Shown here one piece after another: positions 18,791 through 26,998 of a DNA stretch of 64,000 bases. Below the pieces are notes generated by a model. It saw only the letters and a list, made by a program, of their open reading frames with translations. It searched no databases and was not told where the DNA came from. A program made the translations under genes and the position numbers. Source of the stretch: Phaeobacter cretensis. GTDB taxonomy: Bacteria > Pseudomonadota > Alphaproteobacteria > Rhodobacterales > Rhodobacteraceae. Every line of letters begins with the position of its first letter. Position 1 is the first letter of the stretch. Location: NCBI RefSeq assembly GCF_047372505.1, contig NZ_JBKBEU010000001.1:186001-250000 (forward strand), written 5' to 3'.

Positions 18791-20056
18791 TCAGCCAAAC
18801 ATGTCTGCGGTTATACCGGCATACCAGCCCTCGGATTCCTCGTAGGTCGCCTTTCGGACTTCGGCGCTCTCTCCGGTTTGAGAAATGAAACCGTCAACTT
18901 TTGCGATTTTTTCCTCAGTTGCCTCATAGGTTGCCCCTACTTTGACCCCATTGTCGGTGTCGATCAGCGACCAACATGTATTGGAGAATTTGGCCGGAAA
19001 GACCTTTGAACCGGTCAGAGCACCCCGAACAGCGTTTGCACAGACCTTGGCCTGGCTGTTGGCCGAAAACCCTGATTTGGGCATGTCGCCTTGTTGGCTG
19101 GAATCGCCAAGGACATAGATATCTGCGTCCACTTTGCTGCCCATGTCCGCGGCATTGACTGGCGCCCAATTCCCGTCAGTCACACCCGCTGAATGTGCAA
19201 TCTGACCCGCTTTCATTGCCGGGATAACATTGCAGACGTCCACGTTCGTGACTTCGCCATCAATTGTAAGCGTCATTGCGCTGGGGTCTACCGAAACCTC
19301 TCCGCCACCAAAGTCCGATCCGATCCAGTCAATCATGCCGTCGTAGTGGTCTGCCCAACCCTCTTGAAACAAGGCCATCTTAGAGAATTTCTCTTTCGGA
19401 TCAGCGATGATAATCTTTGCCGTCGGATTGTTGGCCTTTAACAGATGCGCCACCATAGAGACCCGCTCATACGGACCAGGCGGGCAGCGATATGGGTTGG
19501 GCGGCGCGACCATTGCAAAGGTGCCTCCCGCAGGCATGGCCATGATCTGAGACTTCAAAAGCTCGGTCTGTGATCCCGCCTTATACGCATGCGGCATAGC
19601 GTTCTGAGCGCTCATGTCCCACCCTTCTACCGCGCCATCAACAAAGTCGATGCCGGGACTAAGGATCAGCTTGTCATAAGGGACAGAGCCGCCGCCAGCC
19701 AGTGAAACGGTCTTGGCGTCGCGATCAACCCCAACGGCCCAGTCATGCAGGACGTTCACGCCAGTGGATGCCAAAGTGCCATAAGTGTGGCCAATGTCAT
19801 CGATGTTGCGGAAACCACCGATATAGAGGTTGGAGAAAAAGCAGGTGTAATATGCCCGGCTGGGCTCGATGAGTGTGACGTTAATTTCGCCCGCGCTGTC
19901 CTTGGCTATATAACGTGCGGCTGTAGCGCCTCCCGCGCCGCCACCTACGACCACGACGTTTGGTTTTCCGTGACCAGCCGCAAATACCATTGGCGCCGAC
20001 ATAGTTGCAGTCGCCACAGTGGCCGTGCCCAAAAAGGTACGTCTATCTAGTTTCAT
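18791..20056 (-). CDS. soxF: Flavocytochrome c sulfide dehydrogenase flavoprotein subunit (SoxF-like)
   Basis: The protein has 421 residues. The RRTFLG motif and hydrophobic stretch to about residue 27 form a Tat signal, consistent with a folded FAD protein exported to the periplasm. The FAD site VVVVGGGAGGATAARYI follows. The paired redox cysteines of the family appear at C72 (AYYTCFFSN) and C361 (NTCWSL), with the C-terminal FCSD domain intact. The family oxidises sulfide and passes electrons to the partner cytochrome c. It lies 24 bases downstream of the soxE-like gene. No other sox gene (XYZABCD) is in the window. Confidence 0.92.
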   Translation of the reverse strand: MKLDRRTFLGTATVATATMSAPMVFAAGHGKPNVVVVGGGAGGATAARYIAKDSAGEINVTLIEPSRAYYTCFFSNLYIGGFRNIDDIGHTYGTLASTGVNVLHDWAVGVDRDAKTVSLAGGGSVPYDKLILSPGIDFVDGAVEGWDMSAQNAMPHAYKAGSQTELLKSQIMAMPAGGTFAMVAPPNPYRCPPGPYERVSMVAHLLKANNPTAKIIIADPKEKFSKMALFQEGWADHYDGMIDWIGSDFGGGEVSVDPSAMTLTIDGEVTNVDVCNVIPAMKAGQIAHSAGVTDGNWAPVNAADMGSKVDADIYVLGDSSQQGDMPKSGFSANSQAKVCANAVRGALTGSKVFPAKFSNTCWSLIDTDNGVKVGATYEATEEKIAKVDGFISQTGESAEVRKATYEESEGWYAGITADMFG

Positions 20057-20080
20057 TTGGTCTTCCTCCCTTAGGTTTTT

Positions 20081-20821
20081 TTATTCAAGTTTACTGAAAT
20101 ACTCCGCAAGGGCCGCGATTTCGTCGTCTGATAAGCGTCCCGCCATCATTTGCATCACTGGATGCGGGCGCAGTTTGCGTTTGTAAGCATGCATTGCGAT
20201 CACAAAGTCCTCTTGGGGCCATTGGGTGATCGCCGGGATGCCATCGTTGCTACCATCAACTTGATGGCAGGTGGTGCATTCGGTCGATAGATATTCGCCG
20301 TACTGCGGGTCGCCCTGTAGCGCCAGAATTTCAGGATCAAGGCCGTGATCGATTGCCTGTGCCGTTGGCTCGGCCTCTGGAATATTGGCGGGGTCATCGG
20401 AAAAAGTTCTTAGATATGCCAAGAGATCATCGCGGTCTTCGGCGGCTGGCAAGCCTCTGAAATTCATTCGGGACCGGGACACCAGCGATTTTGGGTTCTC
20501 CAAGAACGCGTCCAGCGTTTCTCGGGTCCAAACGAGGCCGTCAGTCCCGGCACGATCCATCGATTCAGAATATCTGAAACCCTCGACTGATCCAGCCAAT
20601 CGACCAAAGACACCGTTCATATGCGGGCCTATCCGATTTACCGCACCATCACCGATTTGGTGGCAGGCCGAACATTTTCGAAAGACCTTGGCACCGTTTT
20701 CAGGGTCGCCGATTTCGTCTGCCCAGGCTCCAGCAGCGGGAAATGTGAGGATCAAACCAAGGGCCATTGATCCCGCCCAATTCGAATAGGACTGTTCGTT
20801 TTCGGCTGTTGCAATCGGCAC
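20081..20821 (-). CDS. soxE: Diheme c-type cytochrome (SoxE-like), partner of SoxF
   Basis: The protein has 246 residues with two c-heme sites, CSACH (50-54) and CTTCH (182-186), each followed by a methionine-containing cytochrome fold. The N-terminus carries a hydrophobic export segment ending AAGAWA. GTG at 20821 is the listed start; an internal ATG 18 codons later is possible. SoxE-type diheme cytochromes accept electrons from SoxF-type flavoproteins in the periplasm. The upstream ATTC-N8-GAAT palindrome suggests sulfide or persulfide control of the pair. Confidence 0.9.
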   Translation of the reverse strand: MPIATAENEQSYSNWAGSMALGLILTFPAAGAWADEIGDPENGAKVFRKCSACHQIGDGAVNRIGPHMNGVFGRLAGSVEGFRYSESMDRAGTDGLVWTRETLDAFLENPKSLVSRSRMNFRGLPAAEDRDDLLAYLRTFSDDPANIPEAEPTAQAIDHGLDPEILALQGDPQYGEYLSTECTTCHQVDGSNDGIPAITQWPQEDFVIAMHAYKRKLRPHPVMQMMAGRLSDDEIAALAEYFSKLE

Positions 20822-20846
20822 GGCTGACCTATCGGTGGTTCTTCAA

Positions 20847-20866
20847 ATATTCATATTAGTGAATAT
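20847..20866 (-). promoter_or_regulatory. SqrR/BigR-type operator upstream of soxE
   Basis: ATATTCA (20847-20853) and TGAATAT (20860-20866) are exact inverted copies. Within them lies ATTC-N8-GAAT (20849-20852 and 20861-20864), the operator form known for SqrR/BigR-class persulfide-sensing ArsR repressors. It sits 25 bases before the soxE start codon, suitable for blocking transcription. No SqrR-like gene with paired cysteines is in this window. Confidence 0.65.
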
Positions 20867-21071
20867 AGATACTAAGTCAACAATCGGCTTCATTGGCGAT
20901 ATCATAAATAATAATCTATATATGATCGATCGCCTGCGGGCTTGGTCACTCAAAGGAAATGACGTCTCGATCATCGGCCATTCGACCGAAAATACCGTTA
21001 GGTATTTCCGCGCAAAACCCACTGTAGCACATAAGATGAATCCCAGTGCCTTTGGAGACATTGGATTTGCA

Positions 21072-21304
21072 GCCGACATTCATGCGCATCGCAGTATCAG
21101 TCACTCTGGCCTCAAAGCCTACTTGCGGCGGCGCAGGCGCGCGCCTGGATGGCTGACAAAGCATTACAGTTAGTCACAGCCAGCCCAAAGCAGACACTTG
21201 CACTACACGCAACAATCCCGATGCTGCAGGCCCGGACCTCTGGCGGCTTCGACCGGCGGCTGTGCAGACTTAGCCACCGTTGAGTACAGCTAATCCAAAG
21301 ACTA
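21072..21304 (+). repeat. Degenerate dispersed intergenic repeat, copy B
   Basis: The copy lies between the soxE operator and the IS3 element. The core at 21111-21136 matches copy A at 24 of 26 positions. The part CCAAAGCAGACACTTG followed after 20 bases by ATGCTGCA recurs, with the same spacing, on the minus strand in copy D near 27.9 kb. The rest of the 20867-21353 spacer holds nothing recognisable. Confidence 0.6.
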
Positions 21305-21353
21305 CGTCTTGACTGTCCGTTGTCAGAGTTTTTGGAACCAATGGCTGCCTAAT

Positions 21354-22483
21354 CTAAGAGAGGGTTTGGCTCATCTGGTTGGTTTGATTATGCGGCGTGC
21401 TGGCGGTGATGCAAGCGTCGCGCTTCGAGTGTCTTTCGTTTGATCCTTTCGCGTTGCCTTAGAATGGCTTTGTTGCGTCCGAAGTAGACGTCAGCGGGTG
21501 TGACGTTGTTGATGCTCTCGTGATAGCGCTGGTGGTTGTAGTGATCGACGAAGGCTTCGATCTGAGCTTCGAGGTCACCTGGCAGGAAATAGTTTTCCAG
21601 CAAGATGCGGTTCTTTAAGGTCTGGTGCCAGCGTTCGATCTTGCCCTGTGTTTGCGGATGATATGGCGCACCGCGAGAGTGCTTCATGCCTTTGTCCAGC
21701 AACCATTCCGCCAGATCCCCTGAGACGTAACTTGAGCCGTTGTCACTGAGCAGACGTGGCTTGTGAACGACGTGAACTTGGTCGCATCCAGATGCCTGCA
21801 ATGCGAGGTCCAGCGTATAGGTAACGTCTTCAGTCCGCATGTTGGTGCAGAGCTTCCAGGAGACGATGTAGCGGCTGTAATCGTCGAGGACCGTACTGAG
21901 ATAGAACCAGCCCCAGCCGAGAACCTTGATGTAGGTGAAGTCGGTCTGCCAAAGTTGGTTGATCCCAGTCGTCTTGTCTTTGAACTCGTTCGCTGCCTTG
22001 AGAACGATGAACGCCGGGCTGGTGATCAGATCATGCGCCTTCAGCACACGATACACTGTAGATTCTGACACGAAGTAGCGTTCCTGATCTGTGAACGTCA
22101 CCGCGAGCTCACGCGGTGACAGTTCCGTTTCCTGCAGGGCGAAGTCGACAACCTTGCGCTTCACTTCGTCAGGCACGCGGTTCCAGACGTGCTTTGGCTT
22201 AGGAGATTGATCCTGCAACCCGGCCTCGCTGCAGGTATCGATCGTACCAACGATAGAACGTGGTGCGGGGGATGCCCTGCGATATACCCTCACAACGACA
22301 CAACTCAGCGATGCTGTCCTCGCCGCGCAGGCCATCCAGCACGATCCGGATCTTCTCTTCGGATGAAGAGTGCCTGCCGGTCGCCCGTTTGATATCTTTG
22401 ACGATCTTCTCGCCAGGGCTCTTCGTTGCCTTTCTCTTCGTCCACTCCTCAGTGGTTACGATGAGCAACAAACACTCTCTTAG
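21354..22483 (-). mobile_element. IS3-family insertion sequence remnant
   Basis: The left end CTAAGAGAGGGTTTGGCTCAT (21354 on) and the reverse complement of the right end, CTAAGAGAGTGTTTGTTGCTC (ending 22483), are clear terminal inverted repeats. The element is about 1.13 kb, shorter than complete relatives because the transposase is internally deleted. The right end sits within a few tens of bases of a truncated host frame. Confidence 0.8.
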
Positions 22484-22486
22484 CAA
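21388..22486 (-). pseudogene. IS3 family transposase, orfA/orfB fused by deletion and frameshifted
   Basis: The upstream part (to 22486) has the orfA helix-turn-helix (HSSSEEKIRIVLDGLRGEDS) but jumps from CEGISQG straight into the orfB motif IPRTTFYRWYDRY, so the orfA C-terminus and orfB N-terminus are missing. A further frame change near 22225 leads to the rve-type DDE domain: WQTDFTYIKV, LLSDNGSSYV and GKIERWHQTLKNR, with D, D and E all present. The element cannot make normal OrfA or full OrfAB and is probably immobile on its own. Confidence 0.85.
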
Positions 22487-22515
22487 ATGACCCTATTTGG
22501 ACCCATAAGTGCTGA

Positions 22516-22626
22516 CGTCAGACAGTTTTCGACACCGAGGAAACACCAGAGGGCACACAGGCGCCTTACGACGTCGGCCTATTTGACGACTCGGCCAAAC
22601 AGCTTGATATGCTGGATCTGATTTGA
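22516..22626 (+). pseudogene. 3' tail of a gene cut off next to the IS3 element
   Basis: Right after the IS3 end a frame encodes about 36 residues ending DVGLFDDSAKQLDMLDLI and a TGA that overlaps the ATG of the next gene (TGATG). The acidic C-terminal tail and coupled stop-start look like the end of a real gene whose front was lost. The original protein is not identifiable. Confidence 0.45.
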
Positions 22627-22946
22627 TGGATAAGGTGCCCTGCCCCCCCTCTTTCGAGGCGGAACGGGTGCAGGGCGATTGCCACGAAAGGAACGAGGCC
22701 TTGACCAATTACACGGAAATCACTGCCGAGGAAAGGTTTACCGCGCTCGACCAGATGGCAACCCAACTGTTCGGAACCGCCCGCTGGAAAACTGAATTCG
22801 CCAATCGCTATGATTTGACCCGGCAGGCAGTTGGTGAATGGAGCCGCAAGGGCGCACCGGTCTGGGCGTGCGTGGCGCTGGCCGATGCTCTGGCCGCGCA
22901 AAACTGGCAGCGGGTCCGCGACGTTGTGAACGCCGAGACGGAGTAG
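22626..22946 (+). CDS. Small helix-turn-helix-like protein
   Basis: The frame gives 106 residues from ATG at 22626, which overlaps the stop of the truncated upstream frame. A TTG at 22701, behind AAAGGA, is an alternative start giving an 81-residue protein beginning TNYTEITAEERF. The segment KTEFANRYDLTRQAVGEWSRKG looks like a helix-turn-helix in which RQAVGEW would be the recognition helix, followed by an Ala/Leu helix. It is probably a small DNA-binding protein; the exact family is not recognised. Confidence 0.5.
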   Translation: MDKVPCPPSFEAERVQGDCHERNEALTNYTEITAEERFTALDQMATQLFGTARWKTEFANRYDLTRQAVGEWSRKGAPVWACVALADALAAQNWQRVRDVVNAETE

Positions 22947-23135
22947 TCACCGCCCGGAGCGGCGCCGGTTCTCCAGCCTGAAACGCTTTTGCCGCGGGCC
23001 TTGCTTTCCCCGGCTTTCGGCCACCACGCGGCGGGTGTAGGTGGGCAGGTCACGCGGCCTCAACACCAGATCAAACCCCAGTGAATTCGCCCACTCGATC
23101 AGGATCTGTGCGTTAGGCACCTTCGACAAGTTTCC
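22947..23135 (-). pseudogene. C-terminal remnant of an XRE-like regulator
   Basis: The minus-strand frame ending at 22947 encodes about 60 convincing residues (LSKVPNAQILIEWANSLGFD, then LVLRPRDLP and a basic tail), like the end of a short HTH regulator. Upstream of about 23115-23135 the same frame is only the antisense of the cyclase fragment, so the N-terminal HTH is gone. The two remnants were joined by a deletion or rearrangement. Confidence 0.5.
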
Positions 23136-23570
23136 TGGAGATGGGCTGATGAACACGTTCGGAACGCCAGAACAAGGGTCGCGTGATGCAACTGACGCGC
23201 TTGCAGTAGCCGTTGATATTTCAAAGTTCTTTGAAGGCTGGAAGGAAAAGCAAGCAGCTCCCGACATGAGGAACGTTGGAATCGGCGTTGGTGTTCATTC
23301 TGGCCCCGTAGTAGTTGGTGACATTGGCACCCAAGACCGATTGGAATTCGCTGTCATGGGGATGCGGTAAACATCGCGAGCGGGCCGAAATAGAGTACCC
23401 GACAGACAGAATTTAGCATCCTTATGAGCACTGCTCTGATGATCGTCGCTGAAAGTGAAAACTCTGAGGGCTTTGATACTCTCAAGTCATACTTCAAAGA
23501 GCTGGCTCCCTTGCAGCTTCGCGGCCGGATTGGAGACACACCAGTTTATGGCGCAATAAACCGGGCACAA
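23117..23570 (+). pseudogene. Remnant of a class III adenylate/guanylate cyclase
   Basis: The frame 23117-23370 encodes the core of a class III cyclase domain: FDKFPGDGLMNTFGTPEQ with a metal Asp, then VGIGVGVHSGPVVVGDIG and RLEFAVMG. A one-base loss near 23360 breaks the expected GDAVNIAS, which continues in the next frame. That frame has a TAG shortly after, then SILMSTALMIVAES and LAPLQLRGRIGDTPVYG, the normal C-terminal end of such domains. The start of the domain, any sensor domains and the reading frame are lost, so it is dead. Confidence 0.75.
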
Positions 23571-23634
23571 CTTAAGAAAGTAGCTTTCGCAATGGACCAT
23601 AGTGGACATCGCCGACATTGGTGCAAGGTGCAGC

Positions 23635-23790
23635 CTATAGTAGGCTGGCCCTCAAAACTGCCTTACGGTGGCGCGGGCTACGGATCACGAGCTTGAATAG
23701 TTGGCAGGGCCTCCGCTGGTGGATGCATGACAGCCATAGCGGACCAGGTGCACTCCCCGCGACAATACCTATGCTGCAAGTGCGTACACT
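23635..23790 (+). repeat. Degenerate dispersed intergenic repeat, copy C
   Basis: Core 23651-23676 agrees with copy A at about 20 of 26 positions; further on, GCGACAATACC.ATGCTGCA parallels copy B. It lies in the spacer between the cyclase remnant and the LysR gene. Confidence 0.45.
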
Positions 23791-23953
23791 CAAGTCAGTT
23801 TCCCGGACGCAGCCGTACAAGAGGAAGTCACTACCCCAGCTGATGCTGCGCGGGCCATCAGCGACGGAGGTACGCAGAAAACCGACTTTGCAAAGTCATT
23901 GGACTCTTCGGCAAGGCCTTGGAACTATACCGTCGGCACAGTGATCAATGCAG

Positions 23954-24823
23954 TCACTCACCGCGTTGATCATCGACCAGATGATCAACGAAAGCCCTAA
24001 TCCGTTGCGGCAGCAAACGCTTGCTCGGCATTACAAGATACATTGGCAAATCTGGCAGGTTAAACGTGTCATCCAGGGCCAGCAGAGCACCCGACTGCAA
24101 TTCGCTCTTACAAACAGTATGTCCAAGAAGAGCAACACCGCGCGACTGCATGGCCATCGCCTTGCACAGCTCTTTGTTTGTTGTTCGCACCGCTGGGCAG
24201 AGCGTGCCATAAACGGCACTCCCAAGCGTAGCCGCCTGTTGGAGGGGGTCAAAAAGCACCAAGCCTTTTAGTTGACCTTGCAACAGGCGTTCGCGGTGTT
24301 CTGAAAAAAAATCCGGGCTCACAAACAGGCCCAGTTGCTCAGACGTGAACTTTCGACAAATCAGGTTTTCTGCGCCAGGCGCACGCCCCCGCAACGCGAT
24401 ATCAATGTTGTCCTCGACAAAATCCAACACGTCATCTGTCATCAGGATATCGATCGTCACGGCTGGGTGCCGATCCGTAAACCGGGTCAAAACATCGGCC
24501 AAGTACGACGTTGGGAAATCGATCGGCGCGGTGAGGCGGATGTGGCCGCTCAGCACTTCGCCGCCTACGCCCCTTGGTTCGAGGCTCGAAAGAATCTCAA
24601 AAACTTCGGTATAGACCTCGAAAAAATGCTGGCCATCGCTTGTCAACGCAACTTTCCGGGTTGTTCGGCGAAACAGTGTAGTGCCGATACGCTCCTCCAT
24701 CGCCTTGATACGAGCGCTTACCGTCGAGGTAGGTAGCGACATGCGTCGGCTGGCGGCAGCAAAGCTGCCAGTGCGAGCGACCTCTAGGAATGTATCGATC
24801 TGTTGCAAATTCATATTATCCAA
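23954..24823 (-). CDS. LysR family transcriptional regulator
   Basis: The protein has 289 residues. The N-terminal winged HTH (about 4-63: LQQIDTFLEVARTGSFAAAS, then RMSLPTSTVSARIKAMEERIG) is followed by a substrate-binding domain (about 92-285). It resembles the group that regulates a divergent neighbour and is separated by 103 bases from the metallo-hydrolase gene, which is its likely target. The shared spacer is AT-rich and could hold T-N11-A type sites, but no single one is compelling. Confidence 0.9.
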   Translation of the reverse strand: MDNMNLQQIDTFLEVARTGSFAAASRRMSLPTSTVSARIKAMEERIGTTLFRRTTRKVALTSDGQHFFEVYTEVFEILSSLEPRGVGGEVLSGHIRLTAPIDFPTSYLADVLTRFTDRHPAVTIDILMTDDVLDFVEDNIDIALRGRAPGAENLICRKFTSEQLGLFVSPDFFSEHRERLLQGQLKGLVLFDPLQQAATLGSAVYGTLCPAVRTTNKELCKAMAMQSRGVALLGHTVCKSELQSGALLALDDTFNLPDLPMYLVMPSKRLLPQRIRAFVDHLVDDQRGE

Positions 24824-24926
24824 CTTTCATGGCCAAACTGAGCAACTTAATCTTATTTAACTGCATAATTTTGATGGCTACACCGGTCTACGAGGAAGTT
24901 TCAAGCAACCTAGGAAAGGATCGGAC

Positions 24927-25844
24927 ATGGATCGTCGATCATTTATGAAACATAGCGCGGGTATCGCTGCCGTTGGCGGTCTCGCCTCTGCCGTGCATGC
25001 CACAACCACGCCGGCACACGAAGTCACACCAGCTGTCAAAGTCACTTGGCTTGGGGCCTCTAGCCTGCAGATCGAGTTCAATGGTTATACGTTGTTGGCC
25101 GATCCGTGTTTCGGAGAGGGCGAGAACGCCTTTGTCATGGGCGATCCCAACGAGATGTTTGATCTCGCAAAGGGGCCGAATATCAAAACACACGCACGCA
25201 ATACGCCGTTGCGTCGAACGAAACTGCGCCCGCCGAATTCTGTCATTCTTAGCCATGCGCACGAAGACCATTTCGACCAGGCCGCCGCGCGTGAACTGGC
25301 GCATGATATCCCGATTATATTACCGCCCTTTGATGTCGCAAAGATCGCGGGTTTTGGGTTCACCGGACTTGACCCTATAGACTGGAACGAGACGCGCAAA
25401 ATTGCCGCAGGCAGTGGAAACATTGAGATCACAGCGCTGCCTGCCTTTCATTCGGAAACGCCCCAAATCGCTGAAATTCTTGGCAAAGGAAACGGATATT
25501 GGATCACCTTCTCTATCGGGGACTGGTCGCGGTCGATCTATTGGACAGGCGATACATTTGGAACCCAGCAGGTGACTGACACGACTACGGCAATGGGCCG
25601 CCCGGACCTGATGATTGCGCATGTGGGCGGCGTGGGAACCACCGGCGCACTTGGCAAGATCAGCATGGACGCGGATGATCTCCTACCATTTGTGGCGACC
25701 ATCCAGCCCAAGCAAATCCTTCCAGTACACCACACGACCTACGATCTCTTCCTTGAGCCCATCGCCGACCTCATGGCGCACAACACGGATGGGGCACTAC
25801 CGCTGGATGTCCTCGCGAGCGGCTCCTCGTTACTATTGGACTGA
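24927..25844 (+). CDS. MBL-fold metallo-hydrolase with Tat signal
   Basis: The protein has 305 residues. MDRRSFMKHSAG and the following hydrophobic stretch to about residue 30 form a Tat signal. The metallo-beta-lactamase fold carries the zinc motif SHAHEDHFDQ, then a metal Asp in YWTGDTFG and a late His in LPVHHTTYDLF. The sequence is nearest to UlaG-like/L_B_2 hydrolases, whose substrates vary. It is divergent from the LysR regulator and probably controlled by it. AGGAAAGGA precedes the ATG. Confidence 0.88.
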   Translation: MDRRSFMKHSAGIAAVGGLASAVHATTTPAHEVTPAVKVTWLGASSLQIEFNGYTLLADPCFGEGENAFVMGDPNEMFDLAKGPNIKTHARNTPLRRTKLRPPNSVILSHAHEDHFDQAAARELAHDIPIILPPFDVAKIAGFGFTGLDPIDWNETRKIAAGSGNIEITALPAFHSETPQIAEILGKGNGYWITFSIGDWSRSIYWTGDTFGTQQVTDTTTAMGRPDLMIAHVGGVGTTGALGKISMDADDLLPFVATIQPKQILPVHHTTYDLFLEPIADLMAHNTDGALPLDVLASGSSLLLD

Positions 25845-26323
25845 TCCTTCATGCACTGACAGCTGAGGTCGAAGTCGAATGGATCGACTTGGGCTCATAT
25901 ACCTTCACGGCACAGGACTCCAGGCAAGGTGATTTACGGGCATTCAGGCCTTTGGCTGTCAATCACAGGACAAAGGCATGAACGTATGTTTTGTCGACGG
26001 CTCATGTAAACAAGTGGATCCGGCCTCAATGTTTCGTGGGGCACGTTCTAACTCACGTTTCAGACCTCAATAATCGATCTGGTCGTCTTGCGGCCGCCTG
26101 AGGTAGTTCTGTCGACGGTCCAGGCTAGCGATCAGAGGGCCACATCGCAGCCAGGCAGCTTAGAGCCCAGAGCGACGAAGCTGCATTCTGCTTAAACGCC
26201 CGGTGTGTGAAGTTGGCAGACGCTAGTAAAAATCTGTTCGCTAGTTTGAAGTTACCTCATCGTTGCTGCGTGGCTCCCATGTCGTTTCGATATAGTCAAA
26301 CATACTGAGCGTGATTTTCGCGC
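25845..26323. other. Spacer without recognisable gene
   Basis: About 480 bases between the metallo-hydrolase and the promoter of the small membrane gene. No frame is convincing and no terminator stands out. Parts look like worn repeat sequence but do not align clearly with copies A-D. Confidence 0.4.
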
Positions 26324-26363
26324 TTGACGTGTAACCTGTAGGTAACATATATCTCTCCGTAAC
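26324..26363 (+). promoter_or_regulatory. Sigma70-like promoter with three GTAAC repeats
   Basis: TTGACG (26324-26329), 17 bases, then ATATAT (26347-26352) fit -35 and -10 boxes. GTAAC occurs at 26331, 26342 and 26359, the first two within the spacer with an ACCT-GT-AGGT half-palindrome between them. It drives the small membrane gene at 26384. Confidence 0.5.
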
Positions 26364-26383
26364 CGATTGAGAAGGGTATACTG

Positions 26384-26632
26384 ATGAATTCACCTGAATA
26401 TAATGGCGACTGCGCTCTCGCGGGCGCGATCAAAAAGGGCCAGGGCGAGCTGCCCAAAGGCCGTGAGGACATCAGCGTTGTATTGGATGGTAAGACTTAT
26501 CTGTTCACAAACGGAGTGGCCCGAATGATCTGGCGTTTCACCTATGCGCCCTCAGGAAAATTAGGCCGCTGGATTTTGTTGACCGTCGTGATTGGCGCTT
26601 TGATCTGGTCTGCACGACAGGTTTTGTCTTAG
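26384..26632 (+). CDS. Small membrane protein, unknown
   Basis: The protein has 82 residues. The N-terminal part (YNGDCALAGAIKKGQ, then VVLDGKTYLFTNGVARMIW) loosely resembles the end of YHS-type domains (YGGYCA...VDGKLYLN), and a C-terminal membrane helix covers about 60-80. GAAGGG lies seven bases before the ATG. It may be co-transcribed with the ArsR gene 33 bases downstream. The family is not identified with certainty. Confidence 0.55.
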   Translation: MNSPEYNGDCALAGAIKKGQGELPKGREDISVVLDGKTYLFTNGVARMIWRFTYAPSGKLGRWILLTVVIGALIWSARQVLS

Positions 26633-26665
26633 GTGTTGAGCTGAGACAATCTAGCGGGGCGACCG

Positions 26666-26998
26666 GTGACTTATCGAAATCAAGGCATTTACAGTGTTAT
26701 CGCAGACCCCCACCGTCGGCAGATTATTGATATGCTCGCTAGAGGCGATAAGAGTGCAGGTGAGATTGCTCAACAATTCGAGATATCGCGTCCCGCCATT
26801 GTCAAGCATCTGCGCGTCCTGGAAGAACATGGATTGGTCGAGATTCAACAAGTTGGGCGTGAACGCAAACACCACCTGACGCCAACGCCGCTCCGTGAAG
26901 TACATGATTGGTTGAATCGCTACGAAACTTTCTGGAAGGGCCGCCTTCAAAGCCTCAAGCACATTGTTGAATCTAAGTCATCGGATCGCGAGGAATGA
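26666..26998 (+). CDS. ArsR family transcriptional regulator
   Basis: The protein has 110 residues from a GTG start. It has a winged HTH (IADPHRRQIIDMLARGDKSA, then EISRPAIVKHLRVLEEHGLV) and no metal-binding or paired cysteines, so it is neither a metal sensor nor SqrR-like. This type is commonly paired with AHSA1/SRPBCC proteins, and its stop overlaps the start of one here (ATGA). It probably autoregulates the operon. Confidence 0.9.
   Translation: MTYRNQGIYSVIADPHRRQIIDMLARGDKSAGEIAQQFEISRPAIVKHLRVLEEHGLVEIQQVGRERKHHLTPTPLREVHDWLNRYETFWKGRLQSLKHIVESKSSDREE

Noticed and set aside
26666..26998. The ArsR gene as the regulator of the soxE operator
   Set aside because: It lacks the paired cysteines of SqrR/BigR and is fused by overlap to an AHSA1 gene, which is a different ArsR type.
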